From an uncultured Roseateles sp. (GTDB taxonomy: Bacteria > Pseudomonadota > Gammaproteobacteria > Burkholderiales > Burkholderiaceae_C), in NCBI RefSeq assembly GCF_963422335.1, contig NZ_OY729424.1, positions 2,046,001 to 2,110,000 of the forward strand: DNA of 64,000 bases, written 5' to 3'. Below, one piece after another: positions 48,219 to 56,934 of the stretch. The notes beneath the pieces were generated by a model that saw only the letters and a program-made list of their open reading frames with translations, was not told the origin of the DNA and ran no database searches. The position numbers were made by a program, and so were the translations under genes. Position 1 is the stretch's first letter; the number at the start of each line of letters is the position of its first letter.

Positions 48219-48521
48219 TCAGCGCGCATGTCGAACGCAATGTACCCAACTGATGTCGTCCTCCGTGCCATCGCCTCGCAGAAGCTGAAAGTGCTTGTGC
48301 CCGTAGTCGTCGAGCCGAACTTCAAGGCTCCGAACTCCCGAAGCCAGCTTTGAGGCCACATCAGGATGGAAGTTAAACAATTCAAAACAGAAAGACCTGT
48401 CTTCTCCTTCCACACTGAAACCTACCGGATAACGAGCAATTAGTTCGCGGATGTATTCGGTAAGCGCCGTCTTTGTCGGAAAGTAACGTCCATTTACAGA
48501 TATTGGAATGCTTTTACCCAT
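48219..48521 (-). CDS. DUF3223 family protein, fourth gene of the Lamassu-like operon
   Basis: 100 residues matching the small DUF3223 domain: VNGRYFPTKTALTEYIRELIARYPVG at the N-terminus, LFNFHPDVASKL in the middle and the closing DISWVHCVRHAR, the family's F/W-C ending. The function is unknown; such domains occur in prokaryotic defence loci and in plant organelle proteins (DCL). It starts 18 bases after the SMC-like ATPase stop with the same strand and spacing, so it is an added member of the operon. It could be an immunity or adaptor protein. Nothing in the sequence indicates catalysis. Confidence 0.7.
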   Translation of the reverse strand: MGKSIPISVNGRYFPTKTALTEYIRELIARYPVGFSVEGEDRSFCFELFNFHPDVASKLASGVRSLEVRLDDYGHKHFQLLRGDGTEDDISWVHCVRHAR

Positions 48522-48539
48522 GATACCTCCCGATGAATA

Positions 48540-50303
48540 TCACTGCTGAAGTGTTGGCTTACCCAAGTACATCATCTGTTCGACTCCCGGGAATTGCGGG
48601 GTCCATTCCTTGTCAAGGTCTCCAACTTTGTGATGATATTCTGTGGAAGAGATCAGAATCTGCCCATTGAACTCATCGCAAAGCTCTTCAAGCGCTCGGA
48701 GGTATCTTGCCAAATCCTCATTCGCCAGTTCCTGCTGCTTCGGCGTATCCAGAATTAGGAAGCGCAAGGACCGCCCACGATCCTGCAAATAATGCTCGAA
48801 GATTGCGGCATGAATGGCCAGGATGATGCGACTCCTAGTGCTGCCATTAAACACGTCGATAGTTTGCTTGCCAAAACGGAACTTAAAATCCAGGTCGATC
48901 TCAACTTCGCGCGAAGCATTCGGCGTTTTCAGAATGTCCATCCACTTTATTGTTAAGAGTTGGATTTTATTGCGAAGCACATTGAAATCCAAATCAGAGC
49001 GTCCATGGTTACTTAGCGTCGCTATGCGATTCTGCGTTTTATCACGATCGGATTCGAACTGTATGTACTTTCGCTTCTCCTCAGTAAGCCGTGCAATCGA
49101 CGCCAAGTATTGTTCTGATTCGAGAAGCTCTCTCATTAGAGATTGAACGGCGGATACCAGCTGCCCAGTTTCTGCGTGGCCATCGCGTTGGCCGATTTTT
49201 TCGAGAATCGAAGCTCGATCAGATTCTTCATCTCGCATTCGGGCATCGAGCAATGAAAGCTGCGCCTCTGCTCGGTTGGCGTTGTTTTCTAGGTCTTTAA
49301 TTTGATCCTTCAAATAGATCAAATTCTTCGCATAACTTGCAGAGCTAGATACAAATAGGCCACAGTCAGACCTGCCACACACATCAAAAAATGACTCGAA
49401 GACACGCCGAGACTCTTCATTGAGCGAAAGCGTTTGAATCTCCCCTTCGATCTCGCTGCGGATGGATTCAATTCCCGTGACTCTTGCGCTCAAATCGCCG
49501 TGCTGTCGGCGGATAGCACGAATGCGCTCTTCCTTGGCATGAAGAAGTTCGGTCAGTGCATCGGAGGCTGCACCAGCGACATCGGCGGACTCTCGCAGAT
49601 CCTTAATCTGCGAAGTCAGAATCGCCGTACGTTGCGTCAATCGATCCCGGGTTGCTGGCGAATCGTCAATAGACGCCGACAAATCCGCCACCACCTTTTG
49701 CTGATAGACGATCCTCCGTTGATTGGCCTCCAACTGATCTCGCGCTGCGAGTAAGTCCTTCTGTGCTGTGTATGACCGCTTAGGACCTTGACCAAATGCG
49801 AATCGGATCATCTCAACAAACTGATCCAATATAAATTGCGCTGGTGGACGGTAAGGTTCGTCGTAACCACCGATCTGTCGTACGTAAAAAATTGGTAACA
49901 AGCTTGAGATGTAGGGGCGAGTAGCTTGGCGGTTTGTTCCAACCAGCAAGGGCACTGAAAGATTCAACTGTTCAAAGAAGGCTTTCGAGAAATCGCCCTC
50001 ACTGAAATACTCTTTGCGCCCACCCTCAGTCTCCACAATCACATGGAAGTCCCCAAACTCGCGACTAATACGAAATTGGTGTCCTTCATGCTCTATCGTT
50101 AATGTGGCGTATAGACATTTTTCGCGGATGTCATTCTGAAACTTAACATCAAAGCCCAGGCAAAACGGTATTGATTGGACAATGGGAGTCTTACCGCTAC
50201 CGTTTCGGGCGTGCAATGAGGTTGTACGCTTGCCAAATTCAAGCAACGGACTCTCCCATCCATTGACGCCTCGTGGCGACAACTTCAGTGAAACTAGTTT
50301 CAT
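48540..50303 (-). CDS. lmuB: SMC/Rad50-like ATPase (Lamassu LmuB-like)
   Basis: 587 residues. The head is split around a long coiled coil, as in SMC/Rad50 proteins: Walker A LHARNGSGKTPIVQS (about residues 30-44; proline follows GKT, unusual), heptad-rich arms around residues 180-430 with a central CGRSDCGL that resembles a zinc-hook CxxxxC, and a C-terminal FLILDTPKQQELANEDLARYL Walker B/D-loop. Size and architecture fit LmuB, the DNA-sensing component of Lamassu. The start overlaps the LmuC-like stop (TGATG). It is expected to sense phage DNA ends or structures and to release the nuclease. The assignment is by architecture and gene order. Confidence 0.7.
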   Translation of the reverse strand: MKLVSLKLSPRGVNGWESPLLEFGKRTTSLHARNGSGKTPIVQSIPFCLGFDVKFQNDIREKCLYATLTIEHEGHQFRISREFGDFHVIVETEGGRKEYFSEGDFSKAFFEQLNLSVPLLVGTNRQATRPYISSLLPIFYVRQIGGYDEPYRPPAQFILDQFVEMIRFAFGQGPKRSYTAQKDLLAARDQLEANQRRIVYQQKVVADLSASIDDSPATRDRLTQRTAILTSQIKDLRESADVAGAASDALTELLHAKEERIRAIRRQHGDLSARVTGIESIRSEIEGEIQTLSLNEESRRVFESFFDVCGRSDCGLFVSSSASYAKNLIYLKDQIKDLENNANRAEAQLSLLDARMRDEESDRASILEKIGQRDGHAETGQLVSAVQSLMRELLESEQYLASIARLTEEKRKYIQFESDRDKTQNRIATLSNHGRSDLDFNVLRNKIQLLTIKWMDILKTPNASREVEIDLDFKFRFGKQTIDVFNGSTRSRIILAIHAAIFEHYLQDRGRSLRFLILDTPKQQELANEDLARYLRALEELCDEFNGQILISSTEYHHKVGDLDKEWTPQFPGVEQMMYLGKPTLQQ

Positions 50304-50779
50304 CAGACCTCCGCGCGGATTCGGCGTTCCGCCCTGATATTCTCGTAGCTTCTATCCACTATTAGCAGCGCAACAGCTAGTGGCGAATCACTATCGATCA
50401 CATTATCAATGATGGTGCGCCCTTTGTTATCGATCGAGAGTCGGCCGTCGCGTTCGTCTACAGTGATAAATCCCGCGCGCTCCAGGAATGTCAGCGCCTT
50501 AACTGTGCGGATTCTCAAATTTGCAGACCATCCAATATCTTGAGATGAACCCTTGAAACCGGCGACGGTTCGCTCAAGGCACTCTCCTACCAGTTGCCCG
50601 AGTTCCGAAAACTTAGGTTTGCTATTGCCCTTCGATAAAACCAAAATCACCATTGCCAGCAGCGGAATTTGAAATAATGCCTCGTTGTCCAACGTAGAGC
50701 TGACGTGTGTAAAGGGATCGGATGATGGCAGCCGAAGGTCCAGACGAACCGCCTCGTTAAAGAATTGGTCGTAGTTCAT
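50303..50779 (-). CDS. lmuC: Small middle component of a three-component ABC system (Lamassu LmuC-like)
   Basis: 158 residues. It begins MNYDQFFNEAVRLDLRLPSS and contains a winged-helix-like part (NLRIRTVKALTFLERAGFITVDERDGRLSI), the general form of ABC-3C middle components that bridge effector and SMC ATPase in Lamassu. It overlaps the nuclease gene stop by four bases and the ATPase gene start by one, so all three are co-translated. No catalytic residues are apparent. Confidence 0.6.
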   Translation of the reverse strand: MNYDQFFNEAVRLDLRLPSSDPFTHVSSTLDNEALFQIPLLAMVILVLSKGNSKPKFSELGQLVGECLERTVAGFKGSSQDIGWSANLRIRTVKALTFLERAGFITVDERDGRLSIDNKGRTIIDNVIDSDSPLAVALLIVDRSYENIRAERRIRAEV

Positions 50780-51942
50780 TTTGAATAAACTCGAACCACG
50801 ACTGAGCCGATGGCGCCAAAAAGTAATTCACGACTTAACCCACCAAACTTTGCTAAGAACGGAATCTTCGAAAAATCCTCAAGCAATTGGTTTAGCCGTT
50901 GAAATCCCTCACCGCTTTGCACCCATTGCAGGTAGAGCTTATCAATTTGTTCAAGCAAGCTGCCGAGGTCAAGCGGTGAATAGTTGTGACGCGCCGTGCG
51001 CAGCCAAATATCCCAGTTGACTTTCTGCATCGAGGCGTATTCAACCATCTCGTCACCTGCGCCAGCACCTTTCAGCCATCGCTGAATGGCGGATGCTTGC
51101 TTTAGTGCTTTCGGCTCGGCTCCCTTTAGTAGTGCTTCATATGCGGAGCGAGAAATGCTAAGGACTTCAAGCAAATCGTCGAGGCCGACACCAATTCGCG
51201 AGGCAATCTCGGCAGGTGCTACGCCTTCGAGAGGCATCTTGGACTTGCGATAGACAAGGTCTACAAGCCCATTGGCAAGTTCCTTGGTTTCATAGTGCGT
51301 GAGGTCAATCTCGCTATATTCATATATGGCGGATCGCGCCGCACCAGCAAAAGTTCCTCTATCCTTGTCTATGTATCCAACGGATGGCTGCAAAATAAGC
51401 TTGCCAAGAAATTCCTCGATCTTCTCGCCGGGCAACTCCGGCGTGATTGAAAAAATCGCAGAGAAGTTATCCGACAAAAACTTTGCCGCCCTACATTTAG
51501 GGACTTTGCCGCGTAATTCATCGACGGCCTGCACGACGTCATCGTGAAAGTAGACGTTCGACAATAGCGTCGCTTCAATGCAAGCATCGTCAAATACAAT
51601 CCCATGCAGCAAAAGCTTCCCAGCAAAGCTTTGGCGGACCTTTTTCAAGCTCTCGCCGTCATTCTTCTGGCCGGCCTTCTTTAGGGCGAATATGTCATTC
51701 AAGCTCCATTGATGATTGAGCTTGTTCTTGGTTTTGACTTGGAAGAAGTGGTAGGTAGTAACGTTGGCGACTACCCGGCGTACTACGAAGTCGTCGTGAA
51801 AGTCGCAGTAGACGCAGTCAACGCCCTTTCCTTCCAAGATCTGGAGCGCGGCGTATGCAGCAGCCTGGAATTGCATGTCATACCGCGACAGCGTGTCGCG
51901 GCCAACGTCTTCCACCAGCTTGGCGGTCTCAATGGATTTCAC
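50776..51942 (-). CDS. lmuA: DUF4297/Cap4-type nuclease (Lamassu LmuA-like effector)
   Basis: 388 residues from GTG 51942. The N-terminal domain RDTLSRYDMQFQAAAYAALQILEG...VYCDFHDDFVV...YHFFQVKTKNK has the DUF4297 arrangement found in Cap4 and Lamassu-Cap4 nucleases; the D50/D51...Q68-V-K70 set is the likely PD-(D/E)xK active site. The rest is helical. The frame runs open to 52158 upstream, but those residues are not DUF4297-like; GGGGAG lies ten bases before the GTG. It is the first gene of the operon and is predicted to degrade DNA on infection, leading to abortive defence. Confidence 0.68.
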   Translation of the reverse strand: MKSIETAKLVEDVGRDTLSRYDMQFQAAAYAALQILEGKGVDCVYCDFHDDFVVRRVVANVTTYHFFQVKTKNKLNHQWSLNDIFALKKAGQKNDGESLKKVRQSFAGKLLLHGIVFDDACIEATLLSNVYFHDDVVQAVDELRGKVPKCRAAKFLSDNFSAIFSITPELPGEKIEEFLGKLILQPSVGYIDKDRGTFAGAARSAIYEYSEIDLTHYETKELANGLVDLVYRKSKMPLEGVAPAEIASRIGVGLDDLLEVLSISRSAYEALLKGAEPKALKQASAIQRWLKGAGAGDEMVEYASMQKVNWDIWLRTARHNYSPLDLGSLLEQIDKLYLQWVQSGEGFQRLNQLLEDFSKIPFLAKFGGLSRELLFGAIGSVVVRVYSK

Positions 51943-52161
51943 CTGGCACGAGCTCCCCGACCGCTCTTCGATGGAACGGATATGTATATGTAACACGCGA
52001 TTGCGAGGCGTGAATACAGGTTTGCGCGAAGAGCTTGATATCCGACGATGCGTGTAGAGAGCGCAATGGCGATCGCCGGAATGCGTTGGACTCGAGATGT
52101 TCATGGTGAAGGCCATGCTGTACATAAATACAGTATTGCACAACGAATGGCTCGTCAATGA

Positions 52162-52194
52162 CTACCTGATCCTTTGGTCTTGCGGATCAGGTAG
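52162..52194. repeat. Perfect 11-bp stem-loop next to the tRNA-Gly fragment
   Basis: CTACCTGATCC and GGATCAGGTAG pair exactly around an 11-base loop. It lies directly before the tRNA-Gly 3' fragment and could be a recombination-associated structure or the stem of a degenerate tRNA. There is no T-tract for termination. Confidence 0.45.
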
Positions 52195-52201
52195 CGCCCG
52201 A

Positions 52202-52230
52202 CTAGGGTTCGACTCCCTTCGCCCGCTCCA
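52202..52230 (+). pseudogene. 3' fragment of a tRNA-Gly gene (attachment-site-like remnant)
   Basis: AGGGTTCGACTCCCTTCGCC followed by CGCTCCA reproduces the T-arm, acceptor 3' strand, U discriminator and CCA end of a bacterial tRNA-Gly of the GCGGGCG-acceptor type. The 5' half and anticodon arm are absent. tRNA 3' ends are the standard target of integrases, so this marks an earlier insertion event within the island. Confidence 0.65.
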
Positions 52231-52440
52231 CATAGCTGATCACCATCGTTGATCGGCGTGGCTGATCGTCATCTAGGCTTACGCAAGCAGTCGGCCCATC
52301 GGCATTCAGACGCTCGATGGCTTGGCTGCGTTACGTGCGCGGATCGCGTCATGTGCTCGCAGGACGCGACCACAGCTCGTGACGCGGCTTCCCGCGCTTG
52401 CGACGTAGGTATGTCGATCGGCAGATGTCAGCTCTCAGCC
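52218..52440 (-). repeat. Right arm of long imperfect inverted repeat flanking the Lamassu-like operon
   Basis: Inverted counterpart of 47975-48165. Its inner end overlaps the tRNA-Gly 3' sequence (reverse complement TGGAGCGGGCGAAGGG, matched by TGAAGCGGGTGATGGG in the left arm). The region between the nuclease gene and 52503 contains nothing else I can support. Confidence 0.65.
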
Positions 52441-52502
52441 TAGAAGCGACATGCCTGCGGTGCCCGGCGGCCTAGCAGCATTACTTTCTGTCCGCCCGCG
52501 CG

Positions 52503-52970
52503 TTATTTCTTCCTGGCACCACGTCGCGCGATGGCGGGGTTCATGTCTTCGATGGAGACTTGCAAAGCAGGCCGCCCAAACATGCCTTTGAGCTTCTTGA
52601 TCTCGGCCAGCCCCCTGAGCGAGTCTCGCTCCTGGACAGGCATTTCCTCAACATCGCGCATGAAGTCTTCACTAGCATGGCCGCCAGCCATCATCAGGAT
52701 GGACATGACTTTGCTAAGTCCATCCGGGCGCCGCGACGCGTCCTCTGGACAGGCTCCACCGAGCTGAGCATTTGGTGTCACCAGCCAGTCCCGCACCCGC
52801 TCCCACGATTGGAAGGCAGCAAACGCGGCCTGATCCAACGCCGTCAAGCGCTCATAGTCCGGGCTGCCGAACTCGCGGCCGACCGGCGCCGTGTCTAGCC
52901 AAGCCCTCTCTTCGTCTGAAGCCTGGTGCTGCAGCCTTGAAGGGGGTTTTGGCAAAGAGTTCTTCGGCAC
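52503..52970 (-). CDS. Hypothetical protein with Xre/MbcA/ParS-like (DUF2384-type) pattern
   Basis: 155 residues, GTG start. The middle segment WERVRDWLVTPNAQLGGACPEDASRRPDGLSKVMSIL resembles the toxin-binding domain of Xre/MbcA/ParS antitoxins (W-x-x-x-P-N-x-x-L-G-G-x-x-P), although the ending differs and no adjacent RES toxin is seen. A second frame from 53055 overlaps the N-terminus, so the true start or a frameshift is uncertain. It is placed among small HTH genes at the right side of the island. Confidence 0.45.
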   Translation of the reverse strand: MPKNSLPKPPSRLQHQASDEERAWLDTAPVGREFGSPDYERLTALDQAAFAAFQSWERVRDWLVTPNAQLGGACPEDASRRPDGLSKVMSILMMAGGHASEDFMRDVEEMPVQERDSLRGLAEIKKLKGMFGRPALQVSIEDMNPAIARRGARKK

Positions 52971-53108
52971 TTTTCAATGCTACTCGCACATGACTTCCTC
53001 TGGTTACGGCGATTGCAGTAATCGGGAATGCCGGAGTTCCATATAGAAGGGCCATTGGGGGCGGTTGTGCAGCGCTTGCAGTCCTTCGCCAGCCGCAGGG
53101 GACTGGTG

Positions 53109-53405
53109 CTATCGGCGCCGTTTGAAGGCCTTCTCCACCGGCGCAAGCAGTTCTCCTGACTCGCAGCCCAGTCCTCTCGCCAGTTTCAGAAGCGCAAGGA
53201 GGGTTGGCTGGCTCAGCCCTCGCTCAAGGCGGCTGATGTATGACCGTTCTATTCCGGTTTCCAGAGCCAGCGCTTCCTGGGACAGTCTCGCCTCTAGGCG
53301 GCGATCCCGGGCACTCTTTCCAAAGGCTTTCGCGATGCCTGCGTCGAGGCTGCTATAGCCCTTTGGGCGGCCGGGTTTGAGGGCATTCTTTGGGCGGACT
53401 GGCAT
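53109..53405 (-). CDS. XRE-family helix-turn-helix protein
   Basis: 98 residues. A single HTH_3 domain: RRLEARLSQEALALETGIERSYISRLERGLSQPTLLALLKLARGLG (about residues 37-82), with a basic N-terminus (RPKNALKPGRPKGYSSLD) that may contact DNA. It is small, with no sensor domain, and probably regulates a neighbouring mobile or defence gene. Confidence 0.75.
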   Translation of the reverse strand: MPVRPKNALKPGRPKGYSSLDAGIAKAFGKSARDRRLEARLSQEALALETGIERSYISRLERGLSQPTLLALLKLARGLGCESGELLAPVEKAFKRRR

Positions 53406-53454
53406 CCGCCCAAGGCTCCGAGAACTGAGCTATCTACGCCACGTTATAGATAAC

Positions 53455-53778
53455 TCAAATTGAATGAGCTTTCGCCCTCGAAGACTTATGCCGTGGGCTG
53501 TTTCGCCGCAGAACTCGCAAGCCAGTGGTGCCGTGCGGGGCAAGTTCCGTATGCAACTCGCGCATGAACTCGATGAAGTCGATGTCGAGGGCAGTCAGCC
53601 AGTCTCTCAACTCGATAACGTCAAGCCTACGCTCGCCGCGTTCCACCTTGCTGACCAACCCCTGGTGGCGCCCTAGCAGCAAGGCCAGATCCCGTTGGCG
53701 AAGACGCACGCGCTTGCGCGTGCGCTTGAGCATTTCAAGAAAGATCTCGTTGTGACGGGAATGAAGGATCTTTGGCAT
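53455..53778 (-). CDS. XRE-family helix-turn-helix protein
   Basis: 107 residues from ATG 53778. HTH region LKRTRKRVRLRQRDLALLLGRHQGLVSKVERGERRLDVIELRDWLTAL (about residues 16-63) is a typical phage-repressor-like motif, followed by a short helix and a basic tail. The frame continues upstream without a good start. It lies on the same strand as the preceding HTH gene but 50 bases apart, so it is a separate regulator or a tandem pair. Confidence 0.7.
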   Translation of the reverse strand: MPKILHSRHNEIFLEMLKRTRKRVRLRQRDLALLLGRHQGLVSKVERGERRLDVIELRDWLTALDIDFIEFMRELHTELAPHGTTGLRVLRRNSPRHKSSRAKAHSI

Positions 53779-54062
53779 GGTGTGGTCCGCTGCGCACCCT
53801 AGCCCATGCCGCGCCGTATTCGGTAAGCGGATTTTTTTCCGGGCCGGCGGATCGCGCATTCAGGGAAACGCTTGGCGCGCAGGCATTGACCGCGCAGAAT
53901 TCTTTGCGTTATTTAAACCTCATCCGACGAAACATGATCTCAATAACCCGCGTCAAAGAGCTCCAGCTCATCGCTGGCTCCGTCAAGGCATGTTCGCTGC
54001 CATGGACTACGGCCTGGCGGACCCAGCGAAATCGATTCCATGAAACCGTGTAGGTCAGAGGC

Positions 54063-54458
54063 ATGACCCAGAGCCGACTGGGTGACTTCGCGGTCACTGT
54101 CGTCAACGACAGGGTGGCGCCGCCGGTGGAACTGCATCCGCACATGGAAGTGCACTCCTGGCTGGTGATCCGAGCGCGGTCCGGCAGTCTTCACCTAGTA
54201 ACTCTCCGAGACATAAGCGCTGGACGGGGAACCGTATGCGTGAGTTCGCCGATTTCAGCTGTAGACAGCGAAGGGCGTGTAGTGACTACATCGTCCGGGC
54301 GGCGGTATGAACTGATGGGGCCACCGGAGGCGCGCGAGCTAGAGCGCGACGTGCTTCGTTGCGGTGCCGTCAGCTTGGGCATGGGCGAGGCAGTCGACGT
54401 CAGCGTATTTGCCTGGGATCTCTTGCACTTCGACTCATTTGAACTACGACTTCGATAA
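54063..54458 (+). CDS. Hypothetical protein upstream of an antitoxin-like gene
   Basis: 131 residues, not recognised. Predicted to be beta-rich (VTVVNDRVAPPVELHPHMEVHSWLVIRARSGSLHLVTL, then GRGTVCVSS and RRYELMGPP), with a compact C-terminus. It is followed ten bases later by the start of the MbcA/ParS-like gene broken by IS66, so the two were one operon. The position suggests a partner of the broken gene, possibly a toxin, but there is no known toxin motif. Confidence 0.55.
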   Translation: MTQSRLGDFAVTVVNDRVAPPVELHPHMEVHSWLVIRARSGSLHLVTLRDISAGRGTVCVSSPISAVDSEGRVVTTSSGRRYELMGPPEARELERDVLRCGAVSLGMGEAVDVSVFAWDLLHFDSFELRLR

Positions 54459-54514
54459 GGAGAACGAATGAATGCTCCCGACAAAGTCGCGGCGTTTATC
54501 GCCGAGAAGCGCGA

Positions 54515-54522
54515 GTTGCTGA
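54515..54522 (+). repeat. IS66 target-site duplication, left copy
   Basis: GTTGCTGA, identical to 56975-56982. Eight bases is the usual IS66 duplication length. Confidence 0.9.
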
Positions 54523-54591
54523 GTAACCGTCCGGCCAACCCATCTTGAAGTTGACCGCTGAGGCGGCAAGGATCATGTCCACGATCAGACG

Positions 54592-54960
54592 ATGGTGGAC
54601 ACGATGACAAGCGACAAACCGGTTAAGCGACGGCACTACAGCGAAGCACTGAAGGCGCAGGTGATGGCCGAGTGCGAAGCGCCGGGCGCCTCGGTGGCGA
54701 AGGTGGCCCTGGCCCATGGCATCAATGCCAACGTCGTGCACCGCTGGCGCCAACTCGCCCGCGAAGACCAGCCCGCTGTGCCCGCGATCTCAAGCGGCTT
54801 CATCCCGGTGCCCCTTGCCCCATCGCCCATACCGCCAGTGGTGCCGGCCAGCTCCGACATCCAGGTCCAACTGCGTCGAGGCGCAACAACGATGACGATC
54901 ACCTGGCCGGTGTCGGCCGCTGCCGACTTCGCCGCCTGGACCCGCGAGTTGCTCCGATGA
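54592..54960 (+). CDS. tnpA: IS66 family accessory protein TnpA (helix-turn-helix)
   Basis: 122 residues. HTH_Tnp-type N-terminus (RRHYSEALKAQVMAECEAPGASVAKVALAHGINANVVHRWRQLAR, about residues 13-57), then a proline-rich linker and a C-terminal helix. A second ATG at 54604 is possible. Needed with TnpB for transposition of IS66 elements. It overlaps tnpB by four bases. Confidence 0.88.
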   Translation: MVDTMTSDKPVKRRHYSEALKAQVMAECEAPGASVAKVALAHGINANVVHRWRQLAREDQPAVPAISSGFIPVPLAPSPIPPVVPASSDIQVQLRRGATTMTITWPVSAAADFAAWTRELLR

Positions 54961-55289
54961 TCCGTGTGGACGCCGTGTGGCTGGCGGTCGAGCCGCTGGA
55001 CATGCGCGCTGGCACTGAGGCTGCACTGGCTCGCGTGGTGCAGGTCTTCGGCGCTGCCCGGCCCCACCATGCCTACCTGTTCGCCAACCGCCGGGCCAAT
55101 CGCATGAAGGTGCTGGTGCACGATGGCATTGGCGTCTGGCTGGCCGCCAGGCGACTCAACCAGGGCAAGTTCGTCTGGCCCCGCGATGCCGGGCTGACCC
55201 TGGCGCTCACGCAGCAGCAGCTCGGCGCACTGGTGCTGGGCCTGCCCTGGCAGCGCATCGGCGAAGCCGGCATCATCAGCGTGCTGTAG
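54957..55289 (+). CDS. tnpB: IS66 family accessory protein TnpB
   Basis: 110 residues with the TnpB (Orf2) pattern: VWLAVEPLDMRAGTEAALARV, HHAYLFANRRANRMKVLVHDG, WLAARRLNQGKFVWP. It has a cofactor role in IS66 transposition; there is no known catalytic site. It is coupled to tnpA through ATGA. It is unrelated to the TnpB of IS200/IS605. Confidence 0.9.
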   Translation: MIRVDAVWLAVEPLDMRAGTEAALARVVQVFGAARPHHAYLFANRRANRMKVLVHDGIGVWLAARRLNQGKFVWPRDAGLTLALTQQQLGALVLGLPWQRIGEAGIISVL

Positions 55290-55380
55290 GTGCCTTGACG
55301 CGGCAACCCCGGTCGCAGTTCCACGCAATTGTCGAATGTGCTGATGCGCACAGGCTCGACCGCTGGCACGATCAACTCCC

Positions 55381-56934
55381 GTGATCGCCACCGACCGCAT
55401 CGACACGCTGACACCCGAGCAACTGCGCCAGGCGCTGCATTCGGCGCTTGCCGAAGTCCAGCGTCACGAGCGCCAGGCCGCTCACGACCGCGCCCTCATC
55501 GACAAGCTTACGCACGAGATGGCGGTGCTCAAGCGGCTGAAGTTTGCCGCCAAGTCCGAGAGCTTCAACGCGGAGCAGAAGAGCCTTCTCGAAGAGGCGC
55601 TCGACGCCGATCTGGCTGCGCTGGCGCTGGAGATCGAGCAGCGCGAAGCTGGCAAGCCCAACTCCACCGAGAAACGCCAAGCCAAGCGCACCGCACTGCC
55701 GGCCGAACTGCCACGGCGCGAAGTGCGTCATGAGCCTGACAGCCTCACATGCGGTTGTGGCTGCCAGCTCAAGCGCATCGGCGAAGACGTGGCCGAGAAG
55801 CTCGACTACGTGCCCGGCGTCTTCACGGTCGAACGCCATGTCCGCGGCAAGTGGGTCTGCGGCCGGTGCGAGACCCTCGTGCAGGCGCCTGTCGCGCCGC
55901 ACATCATCGACAAGGGCATCCCCACCACCGGGCTGCTGGCCCAAGTGCTGGTGGCCAAGTACCTGGATCACCTGCCGCTGTACCGGCAGGAAGGCATCTT
56001 TGGCCGGGCCGGTCTGGCCATCCCGCGCTCGACGCTGGCCGAGTGGGTGGGCCAATGCGGCGTGCAGTTGCAGCCACTGGTGGATGCGCTCAAGGCAGAG
56101 ATGCTGGCCCGAGCCGTGCTGCACGCTGACGAGACACCGGTGGCCATGCTCAAGCCAGGCCACGGCAAGACACACCGGGCCTATCTGTGGAGCTATTGCA
56201 CGACGGCCTACGACAGCCTGCGCGCTGTGGTCTTCGACTTCGCTGACAGCCGGGGCGGCCAGCACGTTCGGGCCTTCCTAGGCTTGGGGGAGCCAAGCAA
56301 TTCGGGTTGGTGCGGCAAGCTCGTCTGCGACGACTTCTCGGGGTACAAGGCCTGCTTCGAGCTGGGCGTGACCGAGGCCGGATGCCTGGCCCACGCCAGA
56401 CGCAAGTTCCATGAACTGTGGGCCAACCATGGCAGTCCAGTCGGCGAACAGGCGCTGAAGTTCTTTGGCGAGCTTTACGACGTCGAGCGTGAGGTCCGAG
56501 AACTGGATCCCGATGAGCGCAAGCGCATCCGGCAACTGCGCTCGCGACCCGTGGCCGATGCCTTGCGGCAGTGGTTGAGCGGGCAGCGGCAACGGGTCCC
56601 TGAAGGCTCAGCCACGGCCAAGGCCATCGACTACAGCCTCAAGCGTTGGCAGGCGCTGACGCGCTTCATCGACGATGGCGAGCTGCCTGCGGACAACAAC
56701 TGGGTCGAGAACCAGATCAGGCCCATCGCCCTAGGTCGAAACAACTGGCTATTCGCTGGCAGCCTGCGTGCGGGTCAGCGTGCGGCTGCCATCATGAGTC
56801 TGGTGCACTCGGCGAGGCTGAATGGGCATGAACCGCATGCCTACCTGCGCGACGCGCTGGAGCGCTTGCCCACGCAGCCGGCCAGTCGGATCGCCGAGTT
56901 GTTGCCGCACCGCTGGAATCCCGCCGCCATCTGA
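55381..56934 (+). CDS. tnpC: IS66 family transposase TnpC
   Basis: 517 residues. N-terminal coiled coil (QLRQALHSALAEVQRHERQAA), a zinc-binding region CGCGCQLKRIGED...CGRCE, then the DDE domain: LHADETPVAML (first D), KLVCDDFSGYKACFELGV (second D) and DNNWVENQIRPIALGRNNW (E), with the IS66 HARRKFHEL signature between. It starts GTG 55381, 91 bases after tnpB. All three catalytic acids are present and the frame is intact. Confidence 0.92.
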   Translation: MIATDRIDTLTPEQLRQALHSALAEVQRHERQAAHDRALIDKLTHEMAVLKRLKFAAKSESFNAEQKSLLEEALDADLAALALEIEQREAGKPNSTEKRQAKRTALPAELPRREVRHEPDSLTCGCGCQLKRIGEDVAEKLDYVPGVFTVERHVRGKWVCGRCETLVQAPVAPHIIDKGIPTTGLLAQVLVAKYLDHLPLYRQEGIFGRAGLAIPRSTLAEWVGQCGVQLQPLVDALKAEMLARAVLHADETPVAMLKPGHGKTHRAYLWSYCTTAYDSLRAVVFDFADSRGGQHVRAFLGLGEPSNSGWCGKLVCDDFSGYKACFELGVTEAGCLAHARRKFHELWANHGSPVGEQALKFFGELYDVEREVRELDPDERKRIRQLRSRPVADALRQWLSGQRQRVPEGSATAKAIDYSLKRWQALTRFIDDGELPADNNWVENQIRPIALGRNNWLFAGSLRAGQRAAAIMSLVHSARLNGHEPHAYLRDALERLPTQPASRIAELLPHRWNPAAI

